A stretch of 53,124 nt of DNA, taken from contig JAPHTP010000046.1 in NCBI GenBank assembly GCA_026196875.1, positions 1 to 53,124 on the forward strand, in the 5' to 3' direction. Shown here piece after piece: positions 9,500 through 17,432 of the stretch. Both the position numbers and the translations under genes were made by a program. The stretch comes from Kangiellaceae bacterium. Lineage in GTDB: Bacteria > Pseudomonadota > Gammaproteobacteria > Enterobacterales > Kangiellaceae. Numbering within the stretch: position 1 is the stretch's first letter; the number at the start of each line of letters is the position of its first letter. The notes below the pieces were generated by a model. That model was not told where the DNA came from. It was given only the letters and a program-made list of their open reading frames with translations, and did not search any database.

Positions 9500-9868
9500 T
9501 TAGACCTCGTCTTCATGACACACCATTTCGATATTGTGACCGTCCGGTCCTATAACGAAAGCTGCATAATATTTTCCACTATAGTTCGGTCGTAGACCCG
9601 GTGCACCATTGTCTTGGGCACCAGCTTCCAGCGCTGCACGATGAAAATCTTCAACCTGTTTGCGATTTTCGGCCTTAAATGCCAAGTGAAGATGTGAAGG
9701 CTTTTCCTCGATTCGGCGAATGCACAATGAAGATTCTCCATCTGAGCTAAGTTCAATGCCGAGGGGGCCCTCCGAAAGTACGGCTATATCAATTGGTTCT
9801 AGTGCCTTGAGAAAAAATGCCTTACTAGCTTCATAGTCACTAGTGCTGAATACTACATGGTCAAACAT
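9500..9868 (-). CDS. VOC (glyoxalase/bleomycin-resistance fold) protein
   Basis: Small metal-binding-fold enzyme of about 122 residues. It shows the paired beta-alpha-beta-beta-beta pattern with candidate metal ligands in MFDHVVF, HLHLAFK and HNIEMV. The start is set at the ATG at 9868, which follows CAGGAGGACAT. A longer frame to 9898 would bypass this strong ribosome-binding site. The specific reaction cannot be told from sequence. Relatives include lyases, dioxygenases and resistance proteins. Confidence 0.85.
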   Translation of the reverse strand: MFDHVVFSTSDYEASKAFFLKALEPIDIAVLSEGPLGIELSSDGESSLCIRRIEEKPSHLHLAFKAENRKQVEDFHRAALEAGAQDNGAPGLRPNYSGKYYAAFVIGPDGHNIEMVCHEDEV

Positions 9869-9951
9869 ATGTCCTCCTGAAAAGAGTAACTCGAGCAAGG
9901 TCTAACACCCGATTTTGTTGCGTGCCTTTCACGTTAACCACCTATTTCTTG

Positions 9952-10395
9952 TTAACCCTTGATTGCATGTATGAAAATGTCGGGGTTCTTAAGCTGCAAA
10001 ACAATACTGCGAGCCCCTTTGTTCTTTCTAAAAGCGATCTCTACTTCTTTCCCCTTCAGAGTAACTTCATTTATTTCATTAAGTTTAATTCGGATGGTTA
10101 AATCATAAAATAATCCTATTACACTAATCGGGAAGAATATTCCTTTTATGCATAGCTCGGCATCTGTAACAATTACGTCTAGTGCGTTACGAGCCCCTCC
10201 AATACGAGTTATGATAGATTTCTTCGAATAACCCGACGCTTGCTTTTCCCTAAATATTTCTTCCGCTTTTTCGATGCCTAAAAAGAGCGAGTCAACTTTT
10301 CGTTTTCCCCAATACATAAAAACACCGACCCAAACAACACTAAACGCAAAAAAAGCGAAGAAGTAGGATTGATTATTTTGTAATTCGTGAAGCAT
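9952..10395 (-). CDS. Hypothetical membrane-anchored protein
   Basis: 147 residues, not recognised. An N-terminal transmembrane segment (~11-29, aromatic-rich, followed by WGKRK) suggests a cytoplasmic C-terminal part, with a second hydrophobic patch at ~85-100 (IFFPISVIGLFYDL). The C-terminal half alternates beta-like and charged stretches, somewhat reminiscent of a PH-like bacterial domain, but this is weak. AAGAGAG lies ahead of the ATG. It stands alone between the VOC gene and another small hypothetical gene. Confidence 0.6.
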   Translation of the reverse strand: MLHELQNNQSYFFAFFAFSVVWVGVFMYWGKRKVDSLFLGIEKAEEIFREKQASGYSKKSIITRIGGARNALDVIVTDAELCIKGIFFPISVIGLFYDLTIRIKLNEINEVTLKGKEVEIAFRKNKGARSIVLQLKNPDIFIHAIKG

Positions 10396-10654
10396 ATGTG
10401 CTCTCTTATAGAATTAACTCTTTCGTAATTTTCGTAAGCTTGCGAACGTTAAATTCACAAACTTGTTATATTTTTTGTCCAATAAACTCAAAAAAGAACA
10501 TTATGTTCAGTAAATCTAATTAATATGAAATCCCTAGTAGGAATAACCTTTTTAATTCATTTACTTAAACATGATTAAAAACAACCTAATACCCTATATC
10601 TTCCAAGAGAGTACAAACATAGAACTGTTTTTACCCACATTTAGAAAAGCAAAA

Positions 10655-10966
10655 CTACTCAACATCCTTCCAACCAGCAATCAACTGCTCACCAACAACC
10701 ATTCCCTGCCCAATGCTAACCAGTTTTTCGTCTTCAAGCCACTCGAGAAGAAAACCGGTATCTGCTTCTCTTATTCTCAAAAGCATCTCCGGACTCTTAT
10801 CCCCTTTGTTGTTCTGATAAACAATCCGATACTCACCAGCAAAACCAACATCAGGACCACCATGTGCATCCCCTACCCCTTCGCCTCCTTCTGAATGCGA
10901 CCAACGAGCTTTTAACGTACCAGGTTCAATCCACTTGGTATAAACAACGGTTCCGATATTTTTCAT
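10655..10966 (-). CDS. Hypothetical protein, 103 residues
   Basis: Not recognised. A soluble, Gly/Glu-rich small protein with a distinctive GGEGVGDAHGGPDVGFAGEY stretch followed by RIVYQN, and an amphipathic tail. The composition looks protein-like, unlike the antisense frame 10571-10894, which is rich in Asn, Pro and Thr. Ribosome-binding site weak. Divergent AT-rich DNA at 10396-10654 holds nothing I can identify. Confidence 0.6.
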   Translation of the reverse strand: MKNIGTVVYTKWIEPGTLKARWSHSEGGEGVGDAHGGPDVGFAGEYRIVYQNNKGDKSPEMLLRIREADTGFLLEWLEDEKLVSIGQGMVVGEQLIAGWKDVE

Positions 10967-11005
10967 TTTACTGCTTCTATTATTTTCACTAAGGTTTTAA
11001 TCGTT

Positions 11006-11485
11006 CTATTTAGTTACTTTAACCCAACGACCGTCGGTTAAAGTAGTTAAATCATCAGGTTTCAACTCAAACACTGAATTTGGCGTCCCCGCAGCAGCCC
11101 AGATTACTTCATATTGTTTTAAATCGGGATCCAATAAAATAATTACTGAATCATTGTGCGCCACAGGAGGAACACCACCAATCGCGAATCCAACTTTTTC
11201 TCTAACAAAATCTGCATCAGCTTTGGAAAGGCGAATACCAGTCTCTTGCTTAACTGTTTTTTCACAAACTCGGTTACTTCCAGAAGCAACGATTAACACC
11301 GGTTGCTCATTAAGTTTATCTTTGAATATAAGCGACTTTGCAATTTGTGGAACACTACAGCCAATTGAGTCTGCCGCTTCCTGAGCCGTACGCGTTGAAC
11401 TCGGTAGTTGCTTAACCACAAAGTCGAATCCTTTAGAATCCAAAAAGTCTTGAACTTTTTTTGCACTCGCTTTTAATTCAGTCAT
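11006..11485 (-). CDS. YbaK/EbsC-type aminoacyl-tRNA editing deacylase
   Basis: 159 residues making up one YbaK/ProX-type editing domain, which hydrolyses mischarged tRNA in trans (Cys-, Ala- or Ser-tRNA depending on subfamily). Visible signatures are STRTAQEAADSIGC, QIAKSLIFK with the conserved Lys, VASGSNRV, GFAIGGVPPVAH and the C-terminal WAAAGTPNSVFEL. The GVPP element with the following His fits the broad YbaK-like group, but I cannot assign the substrate tRNA. The start overlaps the end of the upstream TPR gene by 8 bases, so the two are co-transcribed. Confidence 0.87.
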   Translation of the reverse strand: MTELKASAKKVQDFLDSKGFDFVVKQLPSSTRTAQEAADSIGCSVPQIAKSLIFKDKLNEQPVLIVASGSNRVCEKTVKQETGIRLSKADADFVREKVGFAIGGVPPVAHNDSVIILLDPDLKQYEVIWAAAGTPNSVFELKPDDLTTLTDGRWVKVTK

Positions 11486-12044
11486 TTGTTTTTCCCATAA
11501 TCAATTCTATGTGTTCCAATTGCTGGCGACACTCTTCAACACCTTCTTTAATATCAAGGCTTCGATAAATATTTTCGGCTTGCTGCCATAAATCTTTTAC
11601 CATTTCGTTTCTTTGCTTGGTTTTAAGGAGCGCATAACCTCTTAATGAATTTGCATAACTTAAAGATTCTGTTTCACCAAATCTTTGGTAAATAGCGATA
11701 GTTTTTTCATAATACATTTCCGCTTGTTCCAAACTATCATGTTCTGTTTTTATATCGGCAATATGTCTGAATGCATGCGCTTGCCAAAGGTGCGATTGAT
11801 ACTCCTTAGCAAGCTCAACGATATCGAGATAATGATTTATTGATTCTTCGATTTGGTTTTGTCGCCTTTCTATCTGCGCGAGAATATTAAGAATTTGAAA
11901 GTAAAAGTCGACTAGCTCATCATTTTTAACTAGGGACAAACTCTCTAACCCAAGCTTTCTTGCTTTACTGAGTTCATTTAACTGTTTAAGTCGCTTTATT
12001 TCTCCGACCAATTCTTTGGCTTGATCCGGAGTTAGTTTTTTCAC
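11478..12044 (-). CDS. TPR-repeat protein
   Basis: 188 residues, all helical. Consecutive ~35-40 residue helix pairs (for example HYLDIVELAKEY, HAFRHIADIKTEHDSLEQAE and MYYEKTIAIYQRFGE) have the spacing of tetratricopeptide repeats. No signal peptide, so probably a cytosolic scaffold or adaptor. Starts with GTG at 12044, 11 bases after CAGGA. Overlap with the YbaK-like gene suggests they work together, but the partner is unknown. Confidence 0.7.
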   Translation of the reverse strand: MKKLTPDQAKELVGEIKRLKQLNELSKARKLGLESLSLVKNDELVDFYFQILNILAQIERRQNQIEESINHYLDIVELAKEYQSHLWQAHAFRHIADIKTEHDSLEQAEMYYEKTIAIYQRFGETESLSYANSLRGYALLKTKQRNEMVKDLWQQAENIYRSLDIKEGVEECRQQLEHIELIMGKTND

Positions 12045-12313
12045 GTGAGCAACAATCCTGTTTTCTTGATCTTTGAGATTAGACGTTTGATTAATTTAAT
12101 AATAGCAATATCAGTATATTGGCTGACCTTATTCCCTCGTCCGATAAGCTCTCAGAGCAAACATTAAGTTAAACTCCTTTTTTATCATGAGGTTACCCAA
12201 TTCATCAATACTAAACATGCAATTTGGTTATATCAAAGCGTAAGAAATAGCTACTTTTAGCTCTATTTCATTTGACTTGCTTTTATTGCTCATGCAACAA
12301 TAAATAAAATTGA

Positions 12314-12331
12314 GATAAAATTTACTTTATC
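12314..12331. promoter_or_regulatory. Small inverted repeat before the dehalogenase-like gene
   Basis: GATAAA (12314-12319) and TTTATC (12326-12331) form a perfect 6-bp inverted repeat ending 9 bases before the ATG at 12341. It could be an operator or chance in AT-rich DNA. A loose -35-like TTGACT lies further upstream near 12270, without a convincing -10 element. Confidence 0.25.
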
Positions 12332-12340
12332 AGGCCAACG

Positions 12341-13015
12341 ATGCAACAACATGAATGTCGACCGCTAGAGGACTTTGTTGAGTACCCAAGCGATGAAATG
12401 GTTAAACGATCAGAAGAGTTTTATGCCGAGATTAAACGTAGACACACGGTAAGAAGTTTTTCTGACCGACCTGTAGAGCGGGCTGTTATTGAAAACTGCC
12501 TTAAAGCTGCTGGTACAGCACCAAGTGGAGCAAACCACCAACCTTGGCATTTTGCAGTTATTAGTGATCCGCAGGTTAAGAGCCATATTAGAGTTGCCGC
12601 TGAGAAAGAGGAATCAGCCTTTTATGATGGCCGCGCTGGTGAAGAGTGGCTGAATGCTTTATCACCATTAGGTACTGATGATCATAAGCCGTATTTAGAA
12701 GTCGCTCCTTGGTTAATTACCATCTTCGCTCAACAAAAAGGTGGGATCACTAAAGAAGAAAGCAGGAAAAATTACTACGTACGTGAGTCTGTTGGTATTG
12801 CAACTGGGTTCTTAATCAATGCTTTACACCATTCAGGGCTGGCAACTTTAACCCATACCCCTAAACCAATGACGTTTTTAAACGAAATTTGCGATAGGCC
12901 AAAAACAGAAAAACCATATATTTTATTGGTTGTAGGTTATCCAGCAGAAGATGCGACGGTTCCAGAGCACGCCCTGGTAAAAAAACCGCTACAAGATATT
13001 ACCACTTTTATCTAG
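12341..13015 (+). CDS. Iodotyrosine deiodinase-like flavoprotein (nitroreductase fold)
   Basis: 224 residues, FMN-binding nitroreductase superfamily. [13 protein letters not shown] and [13 protein letters not shown] are the flavin-binding elements, and [10 protein letters not shown] and [11 protein letters not shown] are typical of the iodotyrosine deiodinase branch. Glu91, Tyr95 and Lys116 fall at the same spacing (+4, +21) as the Glu-Tyr-Lys triad that binds the halotyrosine zwitterion in human IYD; the intervening residues align without a gap, from my memory of that sequence. Reductive dehalogenation of iodo- or bromotyrosine is therefore plausible. Single gene, followed by an intrinsic terminator. 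Confidence 0.8.
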   Translation: MQQHECRPLEDFVEYPSDEMVKRSEEFYAEIKRRHTVRSFSDRPVERAVIENCLKAAGTAPSGANHQPWHFAVISDPQVKSHIRVAAEKEESAFYDGRAGEEWLNALSPLGTDDHKPYLEVAPWLITIFAQQKGGITKEESRKNYYVRESVGIATGFLINALHHSGLATLTHTPKPMTFLNEICDRPKTEKPYILLVVGYPAEDATVPEHALVKKPLQDITTFI

Positions 13016-13093
13016 TTGCTCCGTTTAGATAAACGGCTTAGCTAACTAGCTAGGTAAATTTGAAACGATTTTCGTTCCCCGTGATTGGCGAAA

Positions 13094-13120
13094 GCTCCCG
13101 AAGTTTGGGAGCATTTTTTT
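13094..13120 (+). terminator. Intrinsic terminator after the dehalogenase-like gene
   Basis: GCTCCC (13094-13099) pairs with GGGAGC (13107-13112), followed by a T7 run. Confidence 0.85.
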
Positions 13121-13601
13121 ATCAGCCGAATAATAAGCAAAACTGGCGATTGCTGCATTATAAGTAAAGCGGGTACCCAAACCATTCCTCTGAGCGCTAA
13201 GGAGAAAGTCAAGTAAACAAGCCCACAGGAAAAAACTGTGGATACGGAAAGCCCTTTCCCGTAGCGGCAAATGTCTATTGGAGAATTTGAATAGCCAGCT
13301 TAATGTCTTGCTTGGCCTGCGAAAATTTAAGCCTCAACCAATCTACTCGCGATTTAAAGTAGTAAACAAAAAAATAGAAATACTGCTTCAATGCAGGCAA
13401 AGTCGATCAGAAAAACAATCTCAGGTAAAAAATGTAGCCAGAATTGCAATTAATATAATTGCTAGACATTTATGGGTTTTGGAAGGGTCATGCCAAGCCA
13501 GTGTTTTGCCCGTTTCTAAAAACACTCCCTCGAAATGACCTTAAGCCTATCGAAGCACCGATAATGATTGATACAGTCAAAAAATGTTAATTCGTAAATT
13601 G
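13121..13601. other. Gene-free 480-bp stretch with two adjacent hairpins
   Basis: No convincing coding frame on either strand; short frames at 13046-13270 (-) and 13278-13538 (+) lack ribosome-binding sites and recognisable domains. CCACAG/CTGTGG (about 13210-13228) forms a stem with a 7-base loop. It is followed at once by ACGGAAAG...CTTTCCCGT, a second, bulged stem. Possible decayed sequence or structured RNA. I cannot name it. Confidence 0.4.
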
Positions 13602-14192
13602 TTATTTATGGCTCTTTTTCGCCCAACGAATTACCTCTTTTTGATCCGCTGGAATATTATCTCCATCAGCGAGCTTAGATTTTGCGGTAGTCGCGAGCAT
13701 TGTCTCCGCACTATCTTCAAGCTTCGCGAGCAGCTCCATTAAGGTGTCCTTTTCTTCAAATGTCAAACAAGATTCTAGCTTTTGAGTTCGTTCGTCAATT
13801 GCATCAACTAGTTTCTTGTATACCTCTCGCCCTTTGTCCGTCAAAGATAAGTACTTAACCTTTTTGTTAGTGTCATCTTGCAAGGTCTCAATCATTTCAG
13901 CATTCCGTAACGTCTTAACAGCACGACTTACAGTATAAGAGTCCATGCGAGATTGATAAGCGATATCGGCAGCCTTGATAGGCATGTAGGATCCAATGTT
14001 TAAAATAACGCGTAATTCTCTGGGCTCTAATTCGATAATATTTCGAATACCTAGATCACGATTAAGCTGCAATAAATTACTTACAACAGCGATCTGGAAA
14101 GGTAAATGATTGTATAAATCGAGAGGTGAATGGATGTTTTCTGAAAGCTCAAATGAAGCTTTACGTTTGCGATTGGCTCGGTACAGACTCAT
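13602..14192 (-). CDS. MarR-family transcriptional regulator
   Basis: 196 residues with a winged-helix DNA-binding core: helix-turn-helix around IKAADIAYQSRMDSYTVSRA, then the wing (ETLQDDTNKKVKYLSLTDKG) and a long C-terminal dimerisation helix. An extra basic N-terminal segment (SLYRANRKRKAS) and a Lys-rich tail extend the usual ~145-residue length. Ligand and targets are unknown. It faces the dehalogenase-like gene across 586 bp, but both point inward, so shared promoter control is not indicated. Confidence 0.85.
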   Translation of the reverse strand: MSLYRANRKRKASFELSENIHSPLDLYNHLPFQIAVVSNLLQLNRDLGIRNIIELEPRELRVILNIGSYMPIKAADIAYQSRMDSYTVSRAVKTLRNAEMIETLQDDTNKKVKYLSLTDKGREVYKKLVDAIDERTQKLESCLTFEEKDTLMELLAKLEDSAETMLATTAKSKLADGDNIPADQKEVIRWAKKSHK

Positions 14193-14507
14193 ATTTTTGT
14201 CACTAATATTTTTGCTTTTATGTTTAATTTTATTTTTATCTTGTCTACAAAGTAGCTAAACAAATCTTGGTCGCCGCCGGATGTTTAGTCTTTTAAATCG
14301 ACCCTGCAAATCTAACCGACAATTGATTAGCTACTAGTATAGACTATCTCAACAAACAAACATTGGAAAAAGATAGCTCCAATATTTGTCGATAATAGGT
14401 TCCCCACGAACGAGTGTAATTAAATCACGAATATTTGCGCAAAACCAGAATATATGACAAATAAAGCTTAGATGGTTAGAACTATATTTAAGCTTCGAAA
14501 TGTAGGC
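14193..14507. other. AT-rich intergenic region
   Basis: No gene seen between the MarR gene start and the SelO gene end. AAGCTTA (about 14466) and TAAGCTT (about 14490) are inverted but without a T-run. The part next to the MarR gene presumably holds its promoter, which I cannot place. Confidence 0.3.
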
Positions 14508-16106
14508 TTAAGAACTACAGGATAACATTGAACAGCCAGGTTTAGTTCGAGCCCACTCGGGACGTTTCGCAAAATAACTATCATATTCTGGCTGTTCATC
14601 ATATGGCTTTCGCATAACATCCAATAGCTTTTCCACTTCAGAAAAATCCCCCTCCGTCGCTTTGTCGATGGCAATCTGTGCTAGATAATTGCGCAAAATA
14701 TATTTAGGATTAGTTTTATCCATTCTTATTTTCCGCTCACCGTAGGCTACAGATTGATGGACTAGTCGAGCCAAGTATTGGCGCAACCATCCGGTAATTA
14801 TTGACTGTTTATCCTGGTTTATTTCTTTTGGACTATAGTAAGCTGGCTCGATCATTTTAAAAAGCTGCTCATTTGAATAGCTTTCTGACTCATTTAAGTT
14901 AGACAGTAATCTAAAAAATATCGCCATATCAGTTTCTGATACCTGCAAGATATCGAACAAGTCACTGATCAATTGTTGATCATTATCGCCACGGTGTTCA
15001 TCCAGCCCCAACTTATTGGCGTACATGTCGTGCGCTTTTTGATTATAGTAATCAGCAAACTTTCCTAAAGAGTTTTCAAGACTCTCAGTTCTCTGAATAA
15101 TGGGTGCGATAGCATTTGCCAGTTGATGGAGATTCCAACTGGCGATTTGCGGTTGATTGGCAAAACAGTAGCGCTTTCCTTCTTCATCGGTTGTATTCGG
15201 TGTCCATCCAGGTTCGTACCCCTCAAGCCAACCATAAGGCCCATAATCTATCGTTAAACCCAAAATTGACATATTGTCTGTATTCATCACCCCATGCACA
15301 AAACCAACTCTCATCCAATGAACAACCATATCTGCAGTCCGTTTACAGATTTCATCAAACCATTGTTCAAAAATTTCGGTATTAATTTCTTCCTTCTCTT
15401 CGGTTACTAAATGCGGAAAGTCATAACGTACGCAAAACTCCATAAGACGTTTTAAGTTATCAAAATCTTTACGAGCGGTGAAAATCTGAAAGTTGCCGAA
15501 GCGAATAAATGAAGGAGAAACTCTACAAACTACAGCTCCTGGCTCAAATTCAGGATGGCCGTCATAAAACATATCGCGCATCACTTGCTCACCAGTTAAG
15601 ACTAAACTTAGCGCACGCGTAGTGGGGACCCTCAAATGATGCATGGCCTCACTACATAAAAATTCTCTAACAGATGAGCGCAATACCGCAAGGCCATCAG
15701 CTGTACGTGAATAGGGAGTTAACCCAGCCCCCTTTAATTGAAGTGTTTGGTTGTCGCCGTTAACGTCGACTACTTCCCCCAAATTTATTGCCCGACCATC
15801 GCCGAGTTGACCAGCCCAGTTTCCAAATTGATGGCCTCCATAACACATCGCAAAAGGTTTCATCCCTTCGAGTAATCTGTTGCCCGCAAATGTTTCTGTA
15901 AACTTTTGGGTTCGGTATTCGGATTCATTAATACCAAATAACTCTGCCATCTCTTTCGATACGGCAACCAGTTTTGGCGACTTAACTGGAGTGGGCTCGA
16001 CCTTTGAATAACACGCGTTGTAAACTTGCCGCGGTATAACGCGGGTATCTGGATCAGCCGGTAAGGATTCAAAAAATCGATTTCTGAAAGTGAAAATACT
16101 GTCCAT
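14508..16106 (-). CDS. selO: Protein adenylyltransferase SelO (YdiU/UPF0061)
   Basis: Pseudokinase-fold enzyme that transfers AMP from ATP to Ser, Thr or Tyr of target proteins, linked to redox homeostasis. Key stretches are MCYGGHQFGNWAGQLGDGRA, LKGAGLTPYSRTADG, SVREFLCSEAMHHL and VHGVMNTDNMSILG, ending in the metal-binding region TIDYGPYG. The C-terminus is SCSS, as in many bacterial members where this Cys forms a regulatory disulfide; eukaryotic members carry selenocysteine there. The ATG at 16106 gives 532 residues. A TTG two codons earlier is possible. Upstream lies the ATP-grasp gene on the same strand, about 100 bp away. Confidence 0.93.
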   Translation of the reverse strand: MDSIFTFRNRFFESLPADPDTRVIPRQVYNACYSKVEPTPVKSPKLVAVSKEMAELFGINESEYRTQKFTETFAGNRLLEGMKPFAMCYGGHQFGNWAGQLGDGRAINLGEVVDVNGDNQTLQLKGAGLTPYSRTADGLAVLRSSVREFLCSEAMHHLRVPTTRALSLVLTGEQVMRDMFYDGHPEFEPGAVVCRVSPSFIRFGNFQIFTARKDFDNLKRLMEFCVRYDFPHLVTEEKEEINTEIFEQWFDEICKRTADMVVHWMRVGFVHGVMNTDNMSILGLTIDYGPYGWLEGYEPGWTPNTTDEEGKRYCFANQPQIASWNLHQLANAIAPIIQRTESLENSLGKFADYYNQKAHDMYANKLGLDEHRGDNDQQLISDLFDILQVSETDMAIFFRLLSNLNESESYSNEQLFKMIEPAYYSPKEINQDKQSIITGWLRQYLARLVHQSVAYGERKIRMDKTNPKYILRNYLAQIAIDKATEGDFSEVEKLLDVMRKPYDEQPEYDSYFAKRPEWARTKPGCSMLSCSS

Positions 16107-16205
16107 ATACAATCACCCAAAACTCTATCATCAGGAATTGCTCCCGAAGTAATGTTTAAGTAAGACTTAACCAAATTTAAATCAGTTAAGTCACAGATTT
16201 AAATT

Positions 16206-17093
16206 TTAAATAATGCCCAAACGTCGATACCTTTTCTCCATGGCGTCTACATATCGCTGGGGTGATTCGGGATCTAAATTAAAATATAAAGAAGGTTCAA
16301 TTAGTTCCGCTTCCATCAGCGCAAAACCTTTGCTTGTACGTACAAAATCTAACCTAGTATACAGCAGTGTTTGCTTAAACTTATTGTCAATTGCTTGCAA
16401 TACATTATTGGCTTGAGCAACTAATTCAACACAAGGTTCAACCTTGCGTAGCCTACCACCGTACTCTTCTTGCACACGAAAGTCATCTTGTTTTGGTGTT
16501 TTTAAGATAGTGTGGCTGTATTCACCATCGAAATGGAAGATAGAAAACTCACCTTCGTTGACAATATCTTCGGCAAATGGCTGTATCATGCATTGACGGT
16601 CAACGTACTTTTCTATCAGTTCATCAGCTAACTCTATAGCTTGTTCTTGAGTTAATCGATAAGTATCAAATGCACCTGCGCTTATACACGGTTTAATGAC
16701 AATTTCATTCGAACTAAATTCTTGGAAAAAAAACTCAATCTCTGGTTTAGATAAATCGTCACGCCAAACTGTCGGTAAGATCAGGACACCTTCAGCTTCC
16801 AAATCTCTCAGGTAATGCTTATTAATATTCCACTTTACTACTTTGACGGGATTATCGAGGTGCGCCTTCGAATTATCGATTTGCTGAAGCACATGGACAA
16901 ACTTATCTGCATCTAATTGATAATCCCAAGGCGAGCGAATCATGACTACATCAAATTGATCCCAGTCTACTTCTGCGCGCCAAGGAATCACTTTATTGCT
17001 CCATCCTGCGGCACTTAGTGGAGCTTCAAGTAAGCCGTCATAAACTTCATAACCATCTAAGTTTTCCATGGATAAAATTGCAGATTTTTTCAT
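16206..17093 (-). CDS. ATP-grasp domain protein
   Basis: 295 residues. N-terminal pre-ATP-grasp region (MIRSPWDYQ), then VVKWNINKHYLRDLEAEGV, the ATP-binding strand EIVIKPCISAGAFDTYRL, the loop MIQPFAEDIVNEGEFSIFHF and the metal-binding end LDFVRTSKGFALMEAELIEP. The layout matches the glutathione-synthetase/RimK-like ATP-grasp group, including stand-alone proteins similar to the cycloserine enzyme DcsG. It probably forms an amide or peptide bond by an acyl-phosphate, but acceptor and donor are unknown. It lies just ahead of selO on the same strand. No other biosynthetic genes surround it. Confidence 0.8.
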   Translation of the reverse strand: MKKSAILSMENLDGYEVYDGLLEAPLSAAGWSNKVIPWRAEVDWDQFDVVMIRSPWDYQLDADKFVHVLQQIDNSKAHLDNPVKVVKWNINKHYLRDLEAEGVLILPTVWRDDLSKPEIEFFFQEFSSNEIVIKPCISAGAFDTYRLTQEQAIELADELIEKYVDRQCMIQPFAEDIVNEGEFSIFHFDGEYSHTILKTPKQDDFRVQEEYGGRLRKVEPCVELVAQANNVLQAIDNKFKQTLLYTRLDFVRTSKGFALMEAELIEPSLYFNLDPESPQRYVDAMEKRYRRLGII

Positions 17094-17231
17094 TTTGTTC
17101 TTCCCAAAAAACTATGAGCTTATCGTACCATAAAGGTCTTGTATCTACTCAAATATTGAATTCTTTTGAAATGATTTTGGTTAGTATTTTTATTCGAAAA
17201 AAGAAGACCTGAACCAGTGTTTTCTAGGCAG

Positions 17232-17293
17232 TGTAGGAGCGACTTTAGTCGCGATAATTTTCCCCCGCCCCCACTATAAAAACATCTCCTACA
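17232..17293. repeat. REP-like palindromic element
   Basis: TGTAGGAG (17232-17239) and CTCCTACA (17286-17293) are perfect inverted ends. Inside the first end, GCGAC-TTTA-GTCGC makes a short stem. The GTAGGAGCGACTTTAGTCGC core resembles short repeats widespread in gammaproteobacterial intergenic DNA. I see only this copy in the window. Confidence 0.7.
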
Positions 17294-17383
17294 ATACTCC
17301 CCCGCCTTGTCGCCGGGCAAATAGTTAAGTTTCCAACTAACATCCAAATAGATTGTAATTAAACAATTAGCTTGTTCAATTAC

Positions 17384-17412
17384 AAAAAAAGCGCCTTCAA
17401 TGGCGCTTTTTT
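17384..17412 (-). terminator. Bidirectional intrinsic terminator after purL
   Basis: GCGCC (17391-17395) pairs with GGCGC (17402-17406), flanked by A7 and T6. It can stop transcription on either strand. It lies 20 bp past the purL stop. Confidence 0.88.
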
Positions 17413-17432
17413 AATTCGGAAGAATAGAGGTT

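Noticed and set aside
9869-9898. Upstream extension of the VOC protein
   Set aside because: The ATG at 9868 has a near-perfect AGGAGG at good spacing and matches the VOC N-terminus.
10571-10894. Plus-strand frame of 107 codons opposite the small hypothetical gene
   Set aside because: Composition (Asn, Pro, Thr, Leu-rich) is typical of an antisense shadow, there is no ribosome-binding site, and the opposite frame looks more protein-like.
13046-13270. Minus-strand short frame over the terminator after the dehalogenase-like gene
   Set aside because: It runs through an intrinsic terminator hairpin and has no recognisable domain or start signal.
13278-13538. Plus-strand 86-codon frame in the gene-free block
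   Set aside because: No ribosome-binding site, no domain, and Gln/Lys/Ser-rich low-quality composition. I kept the region as unexplained DNA instead.
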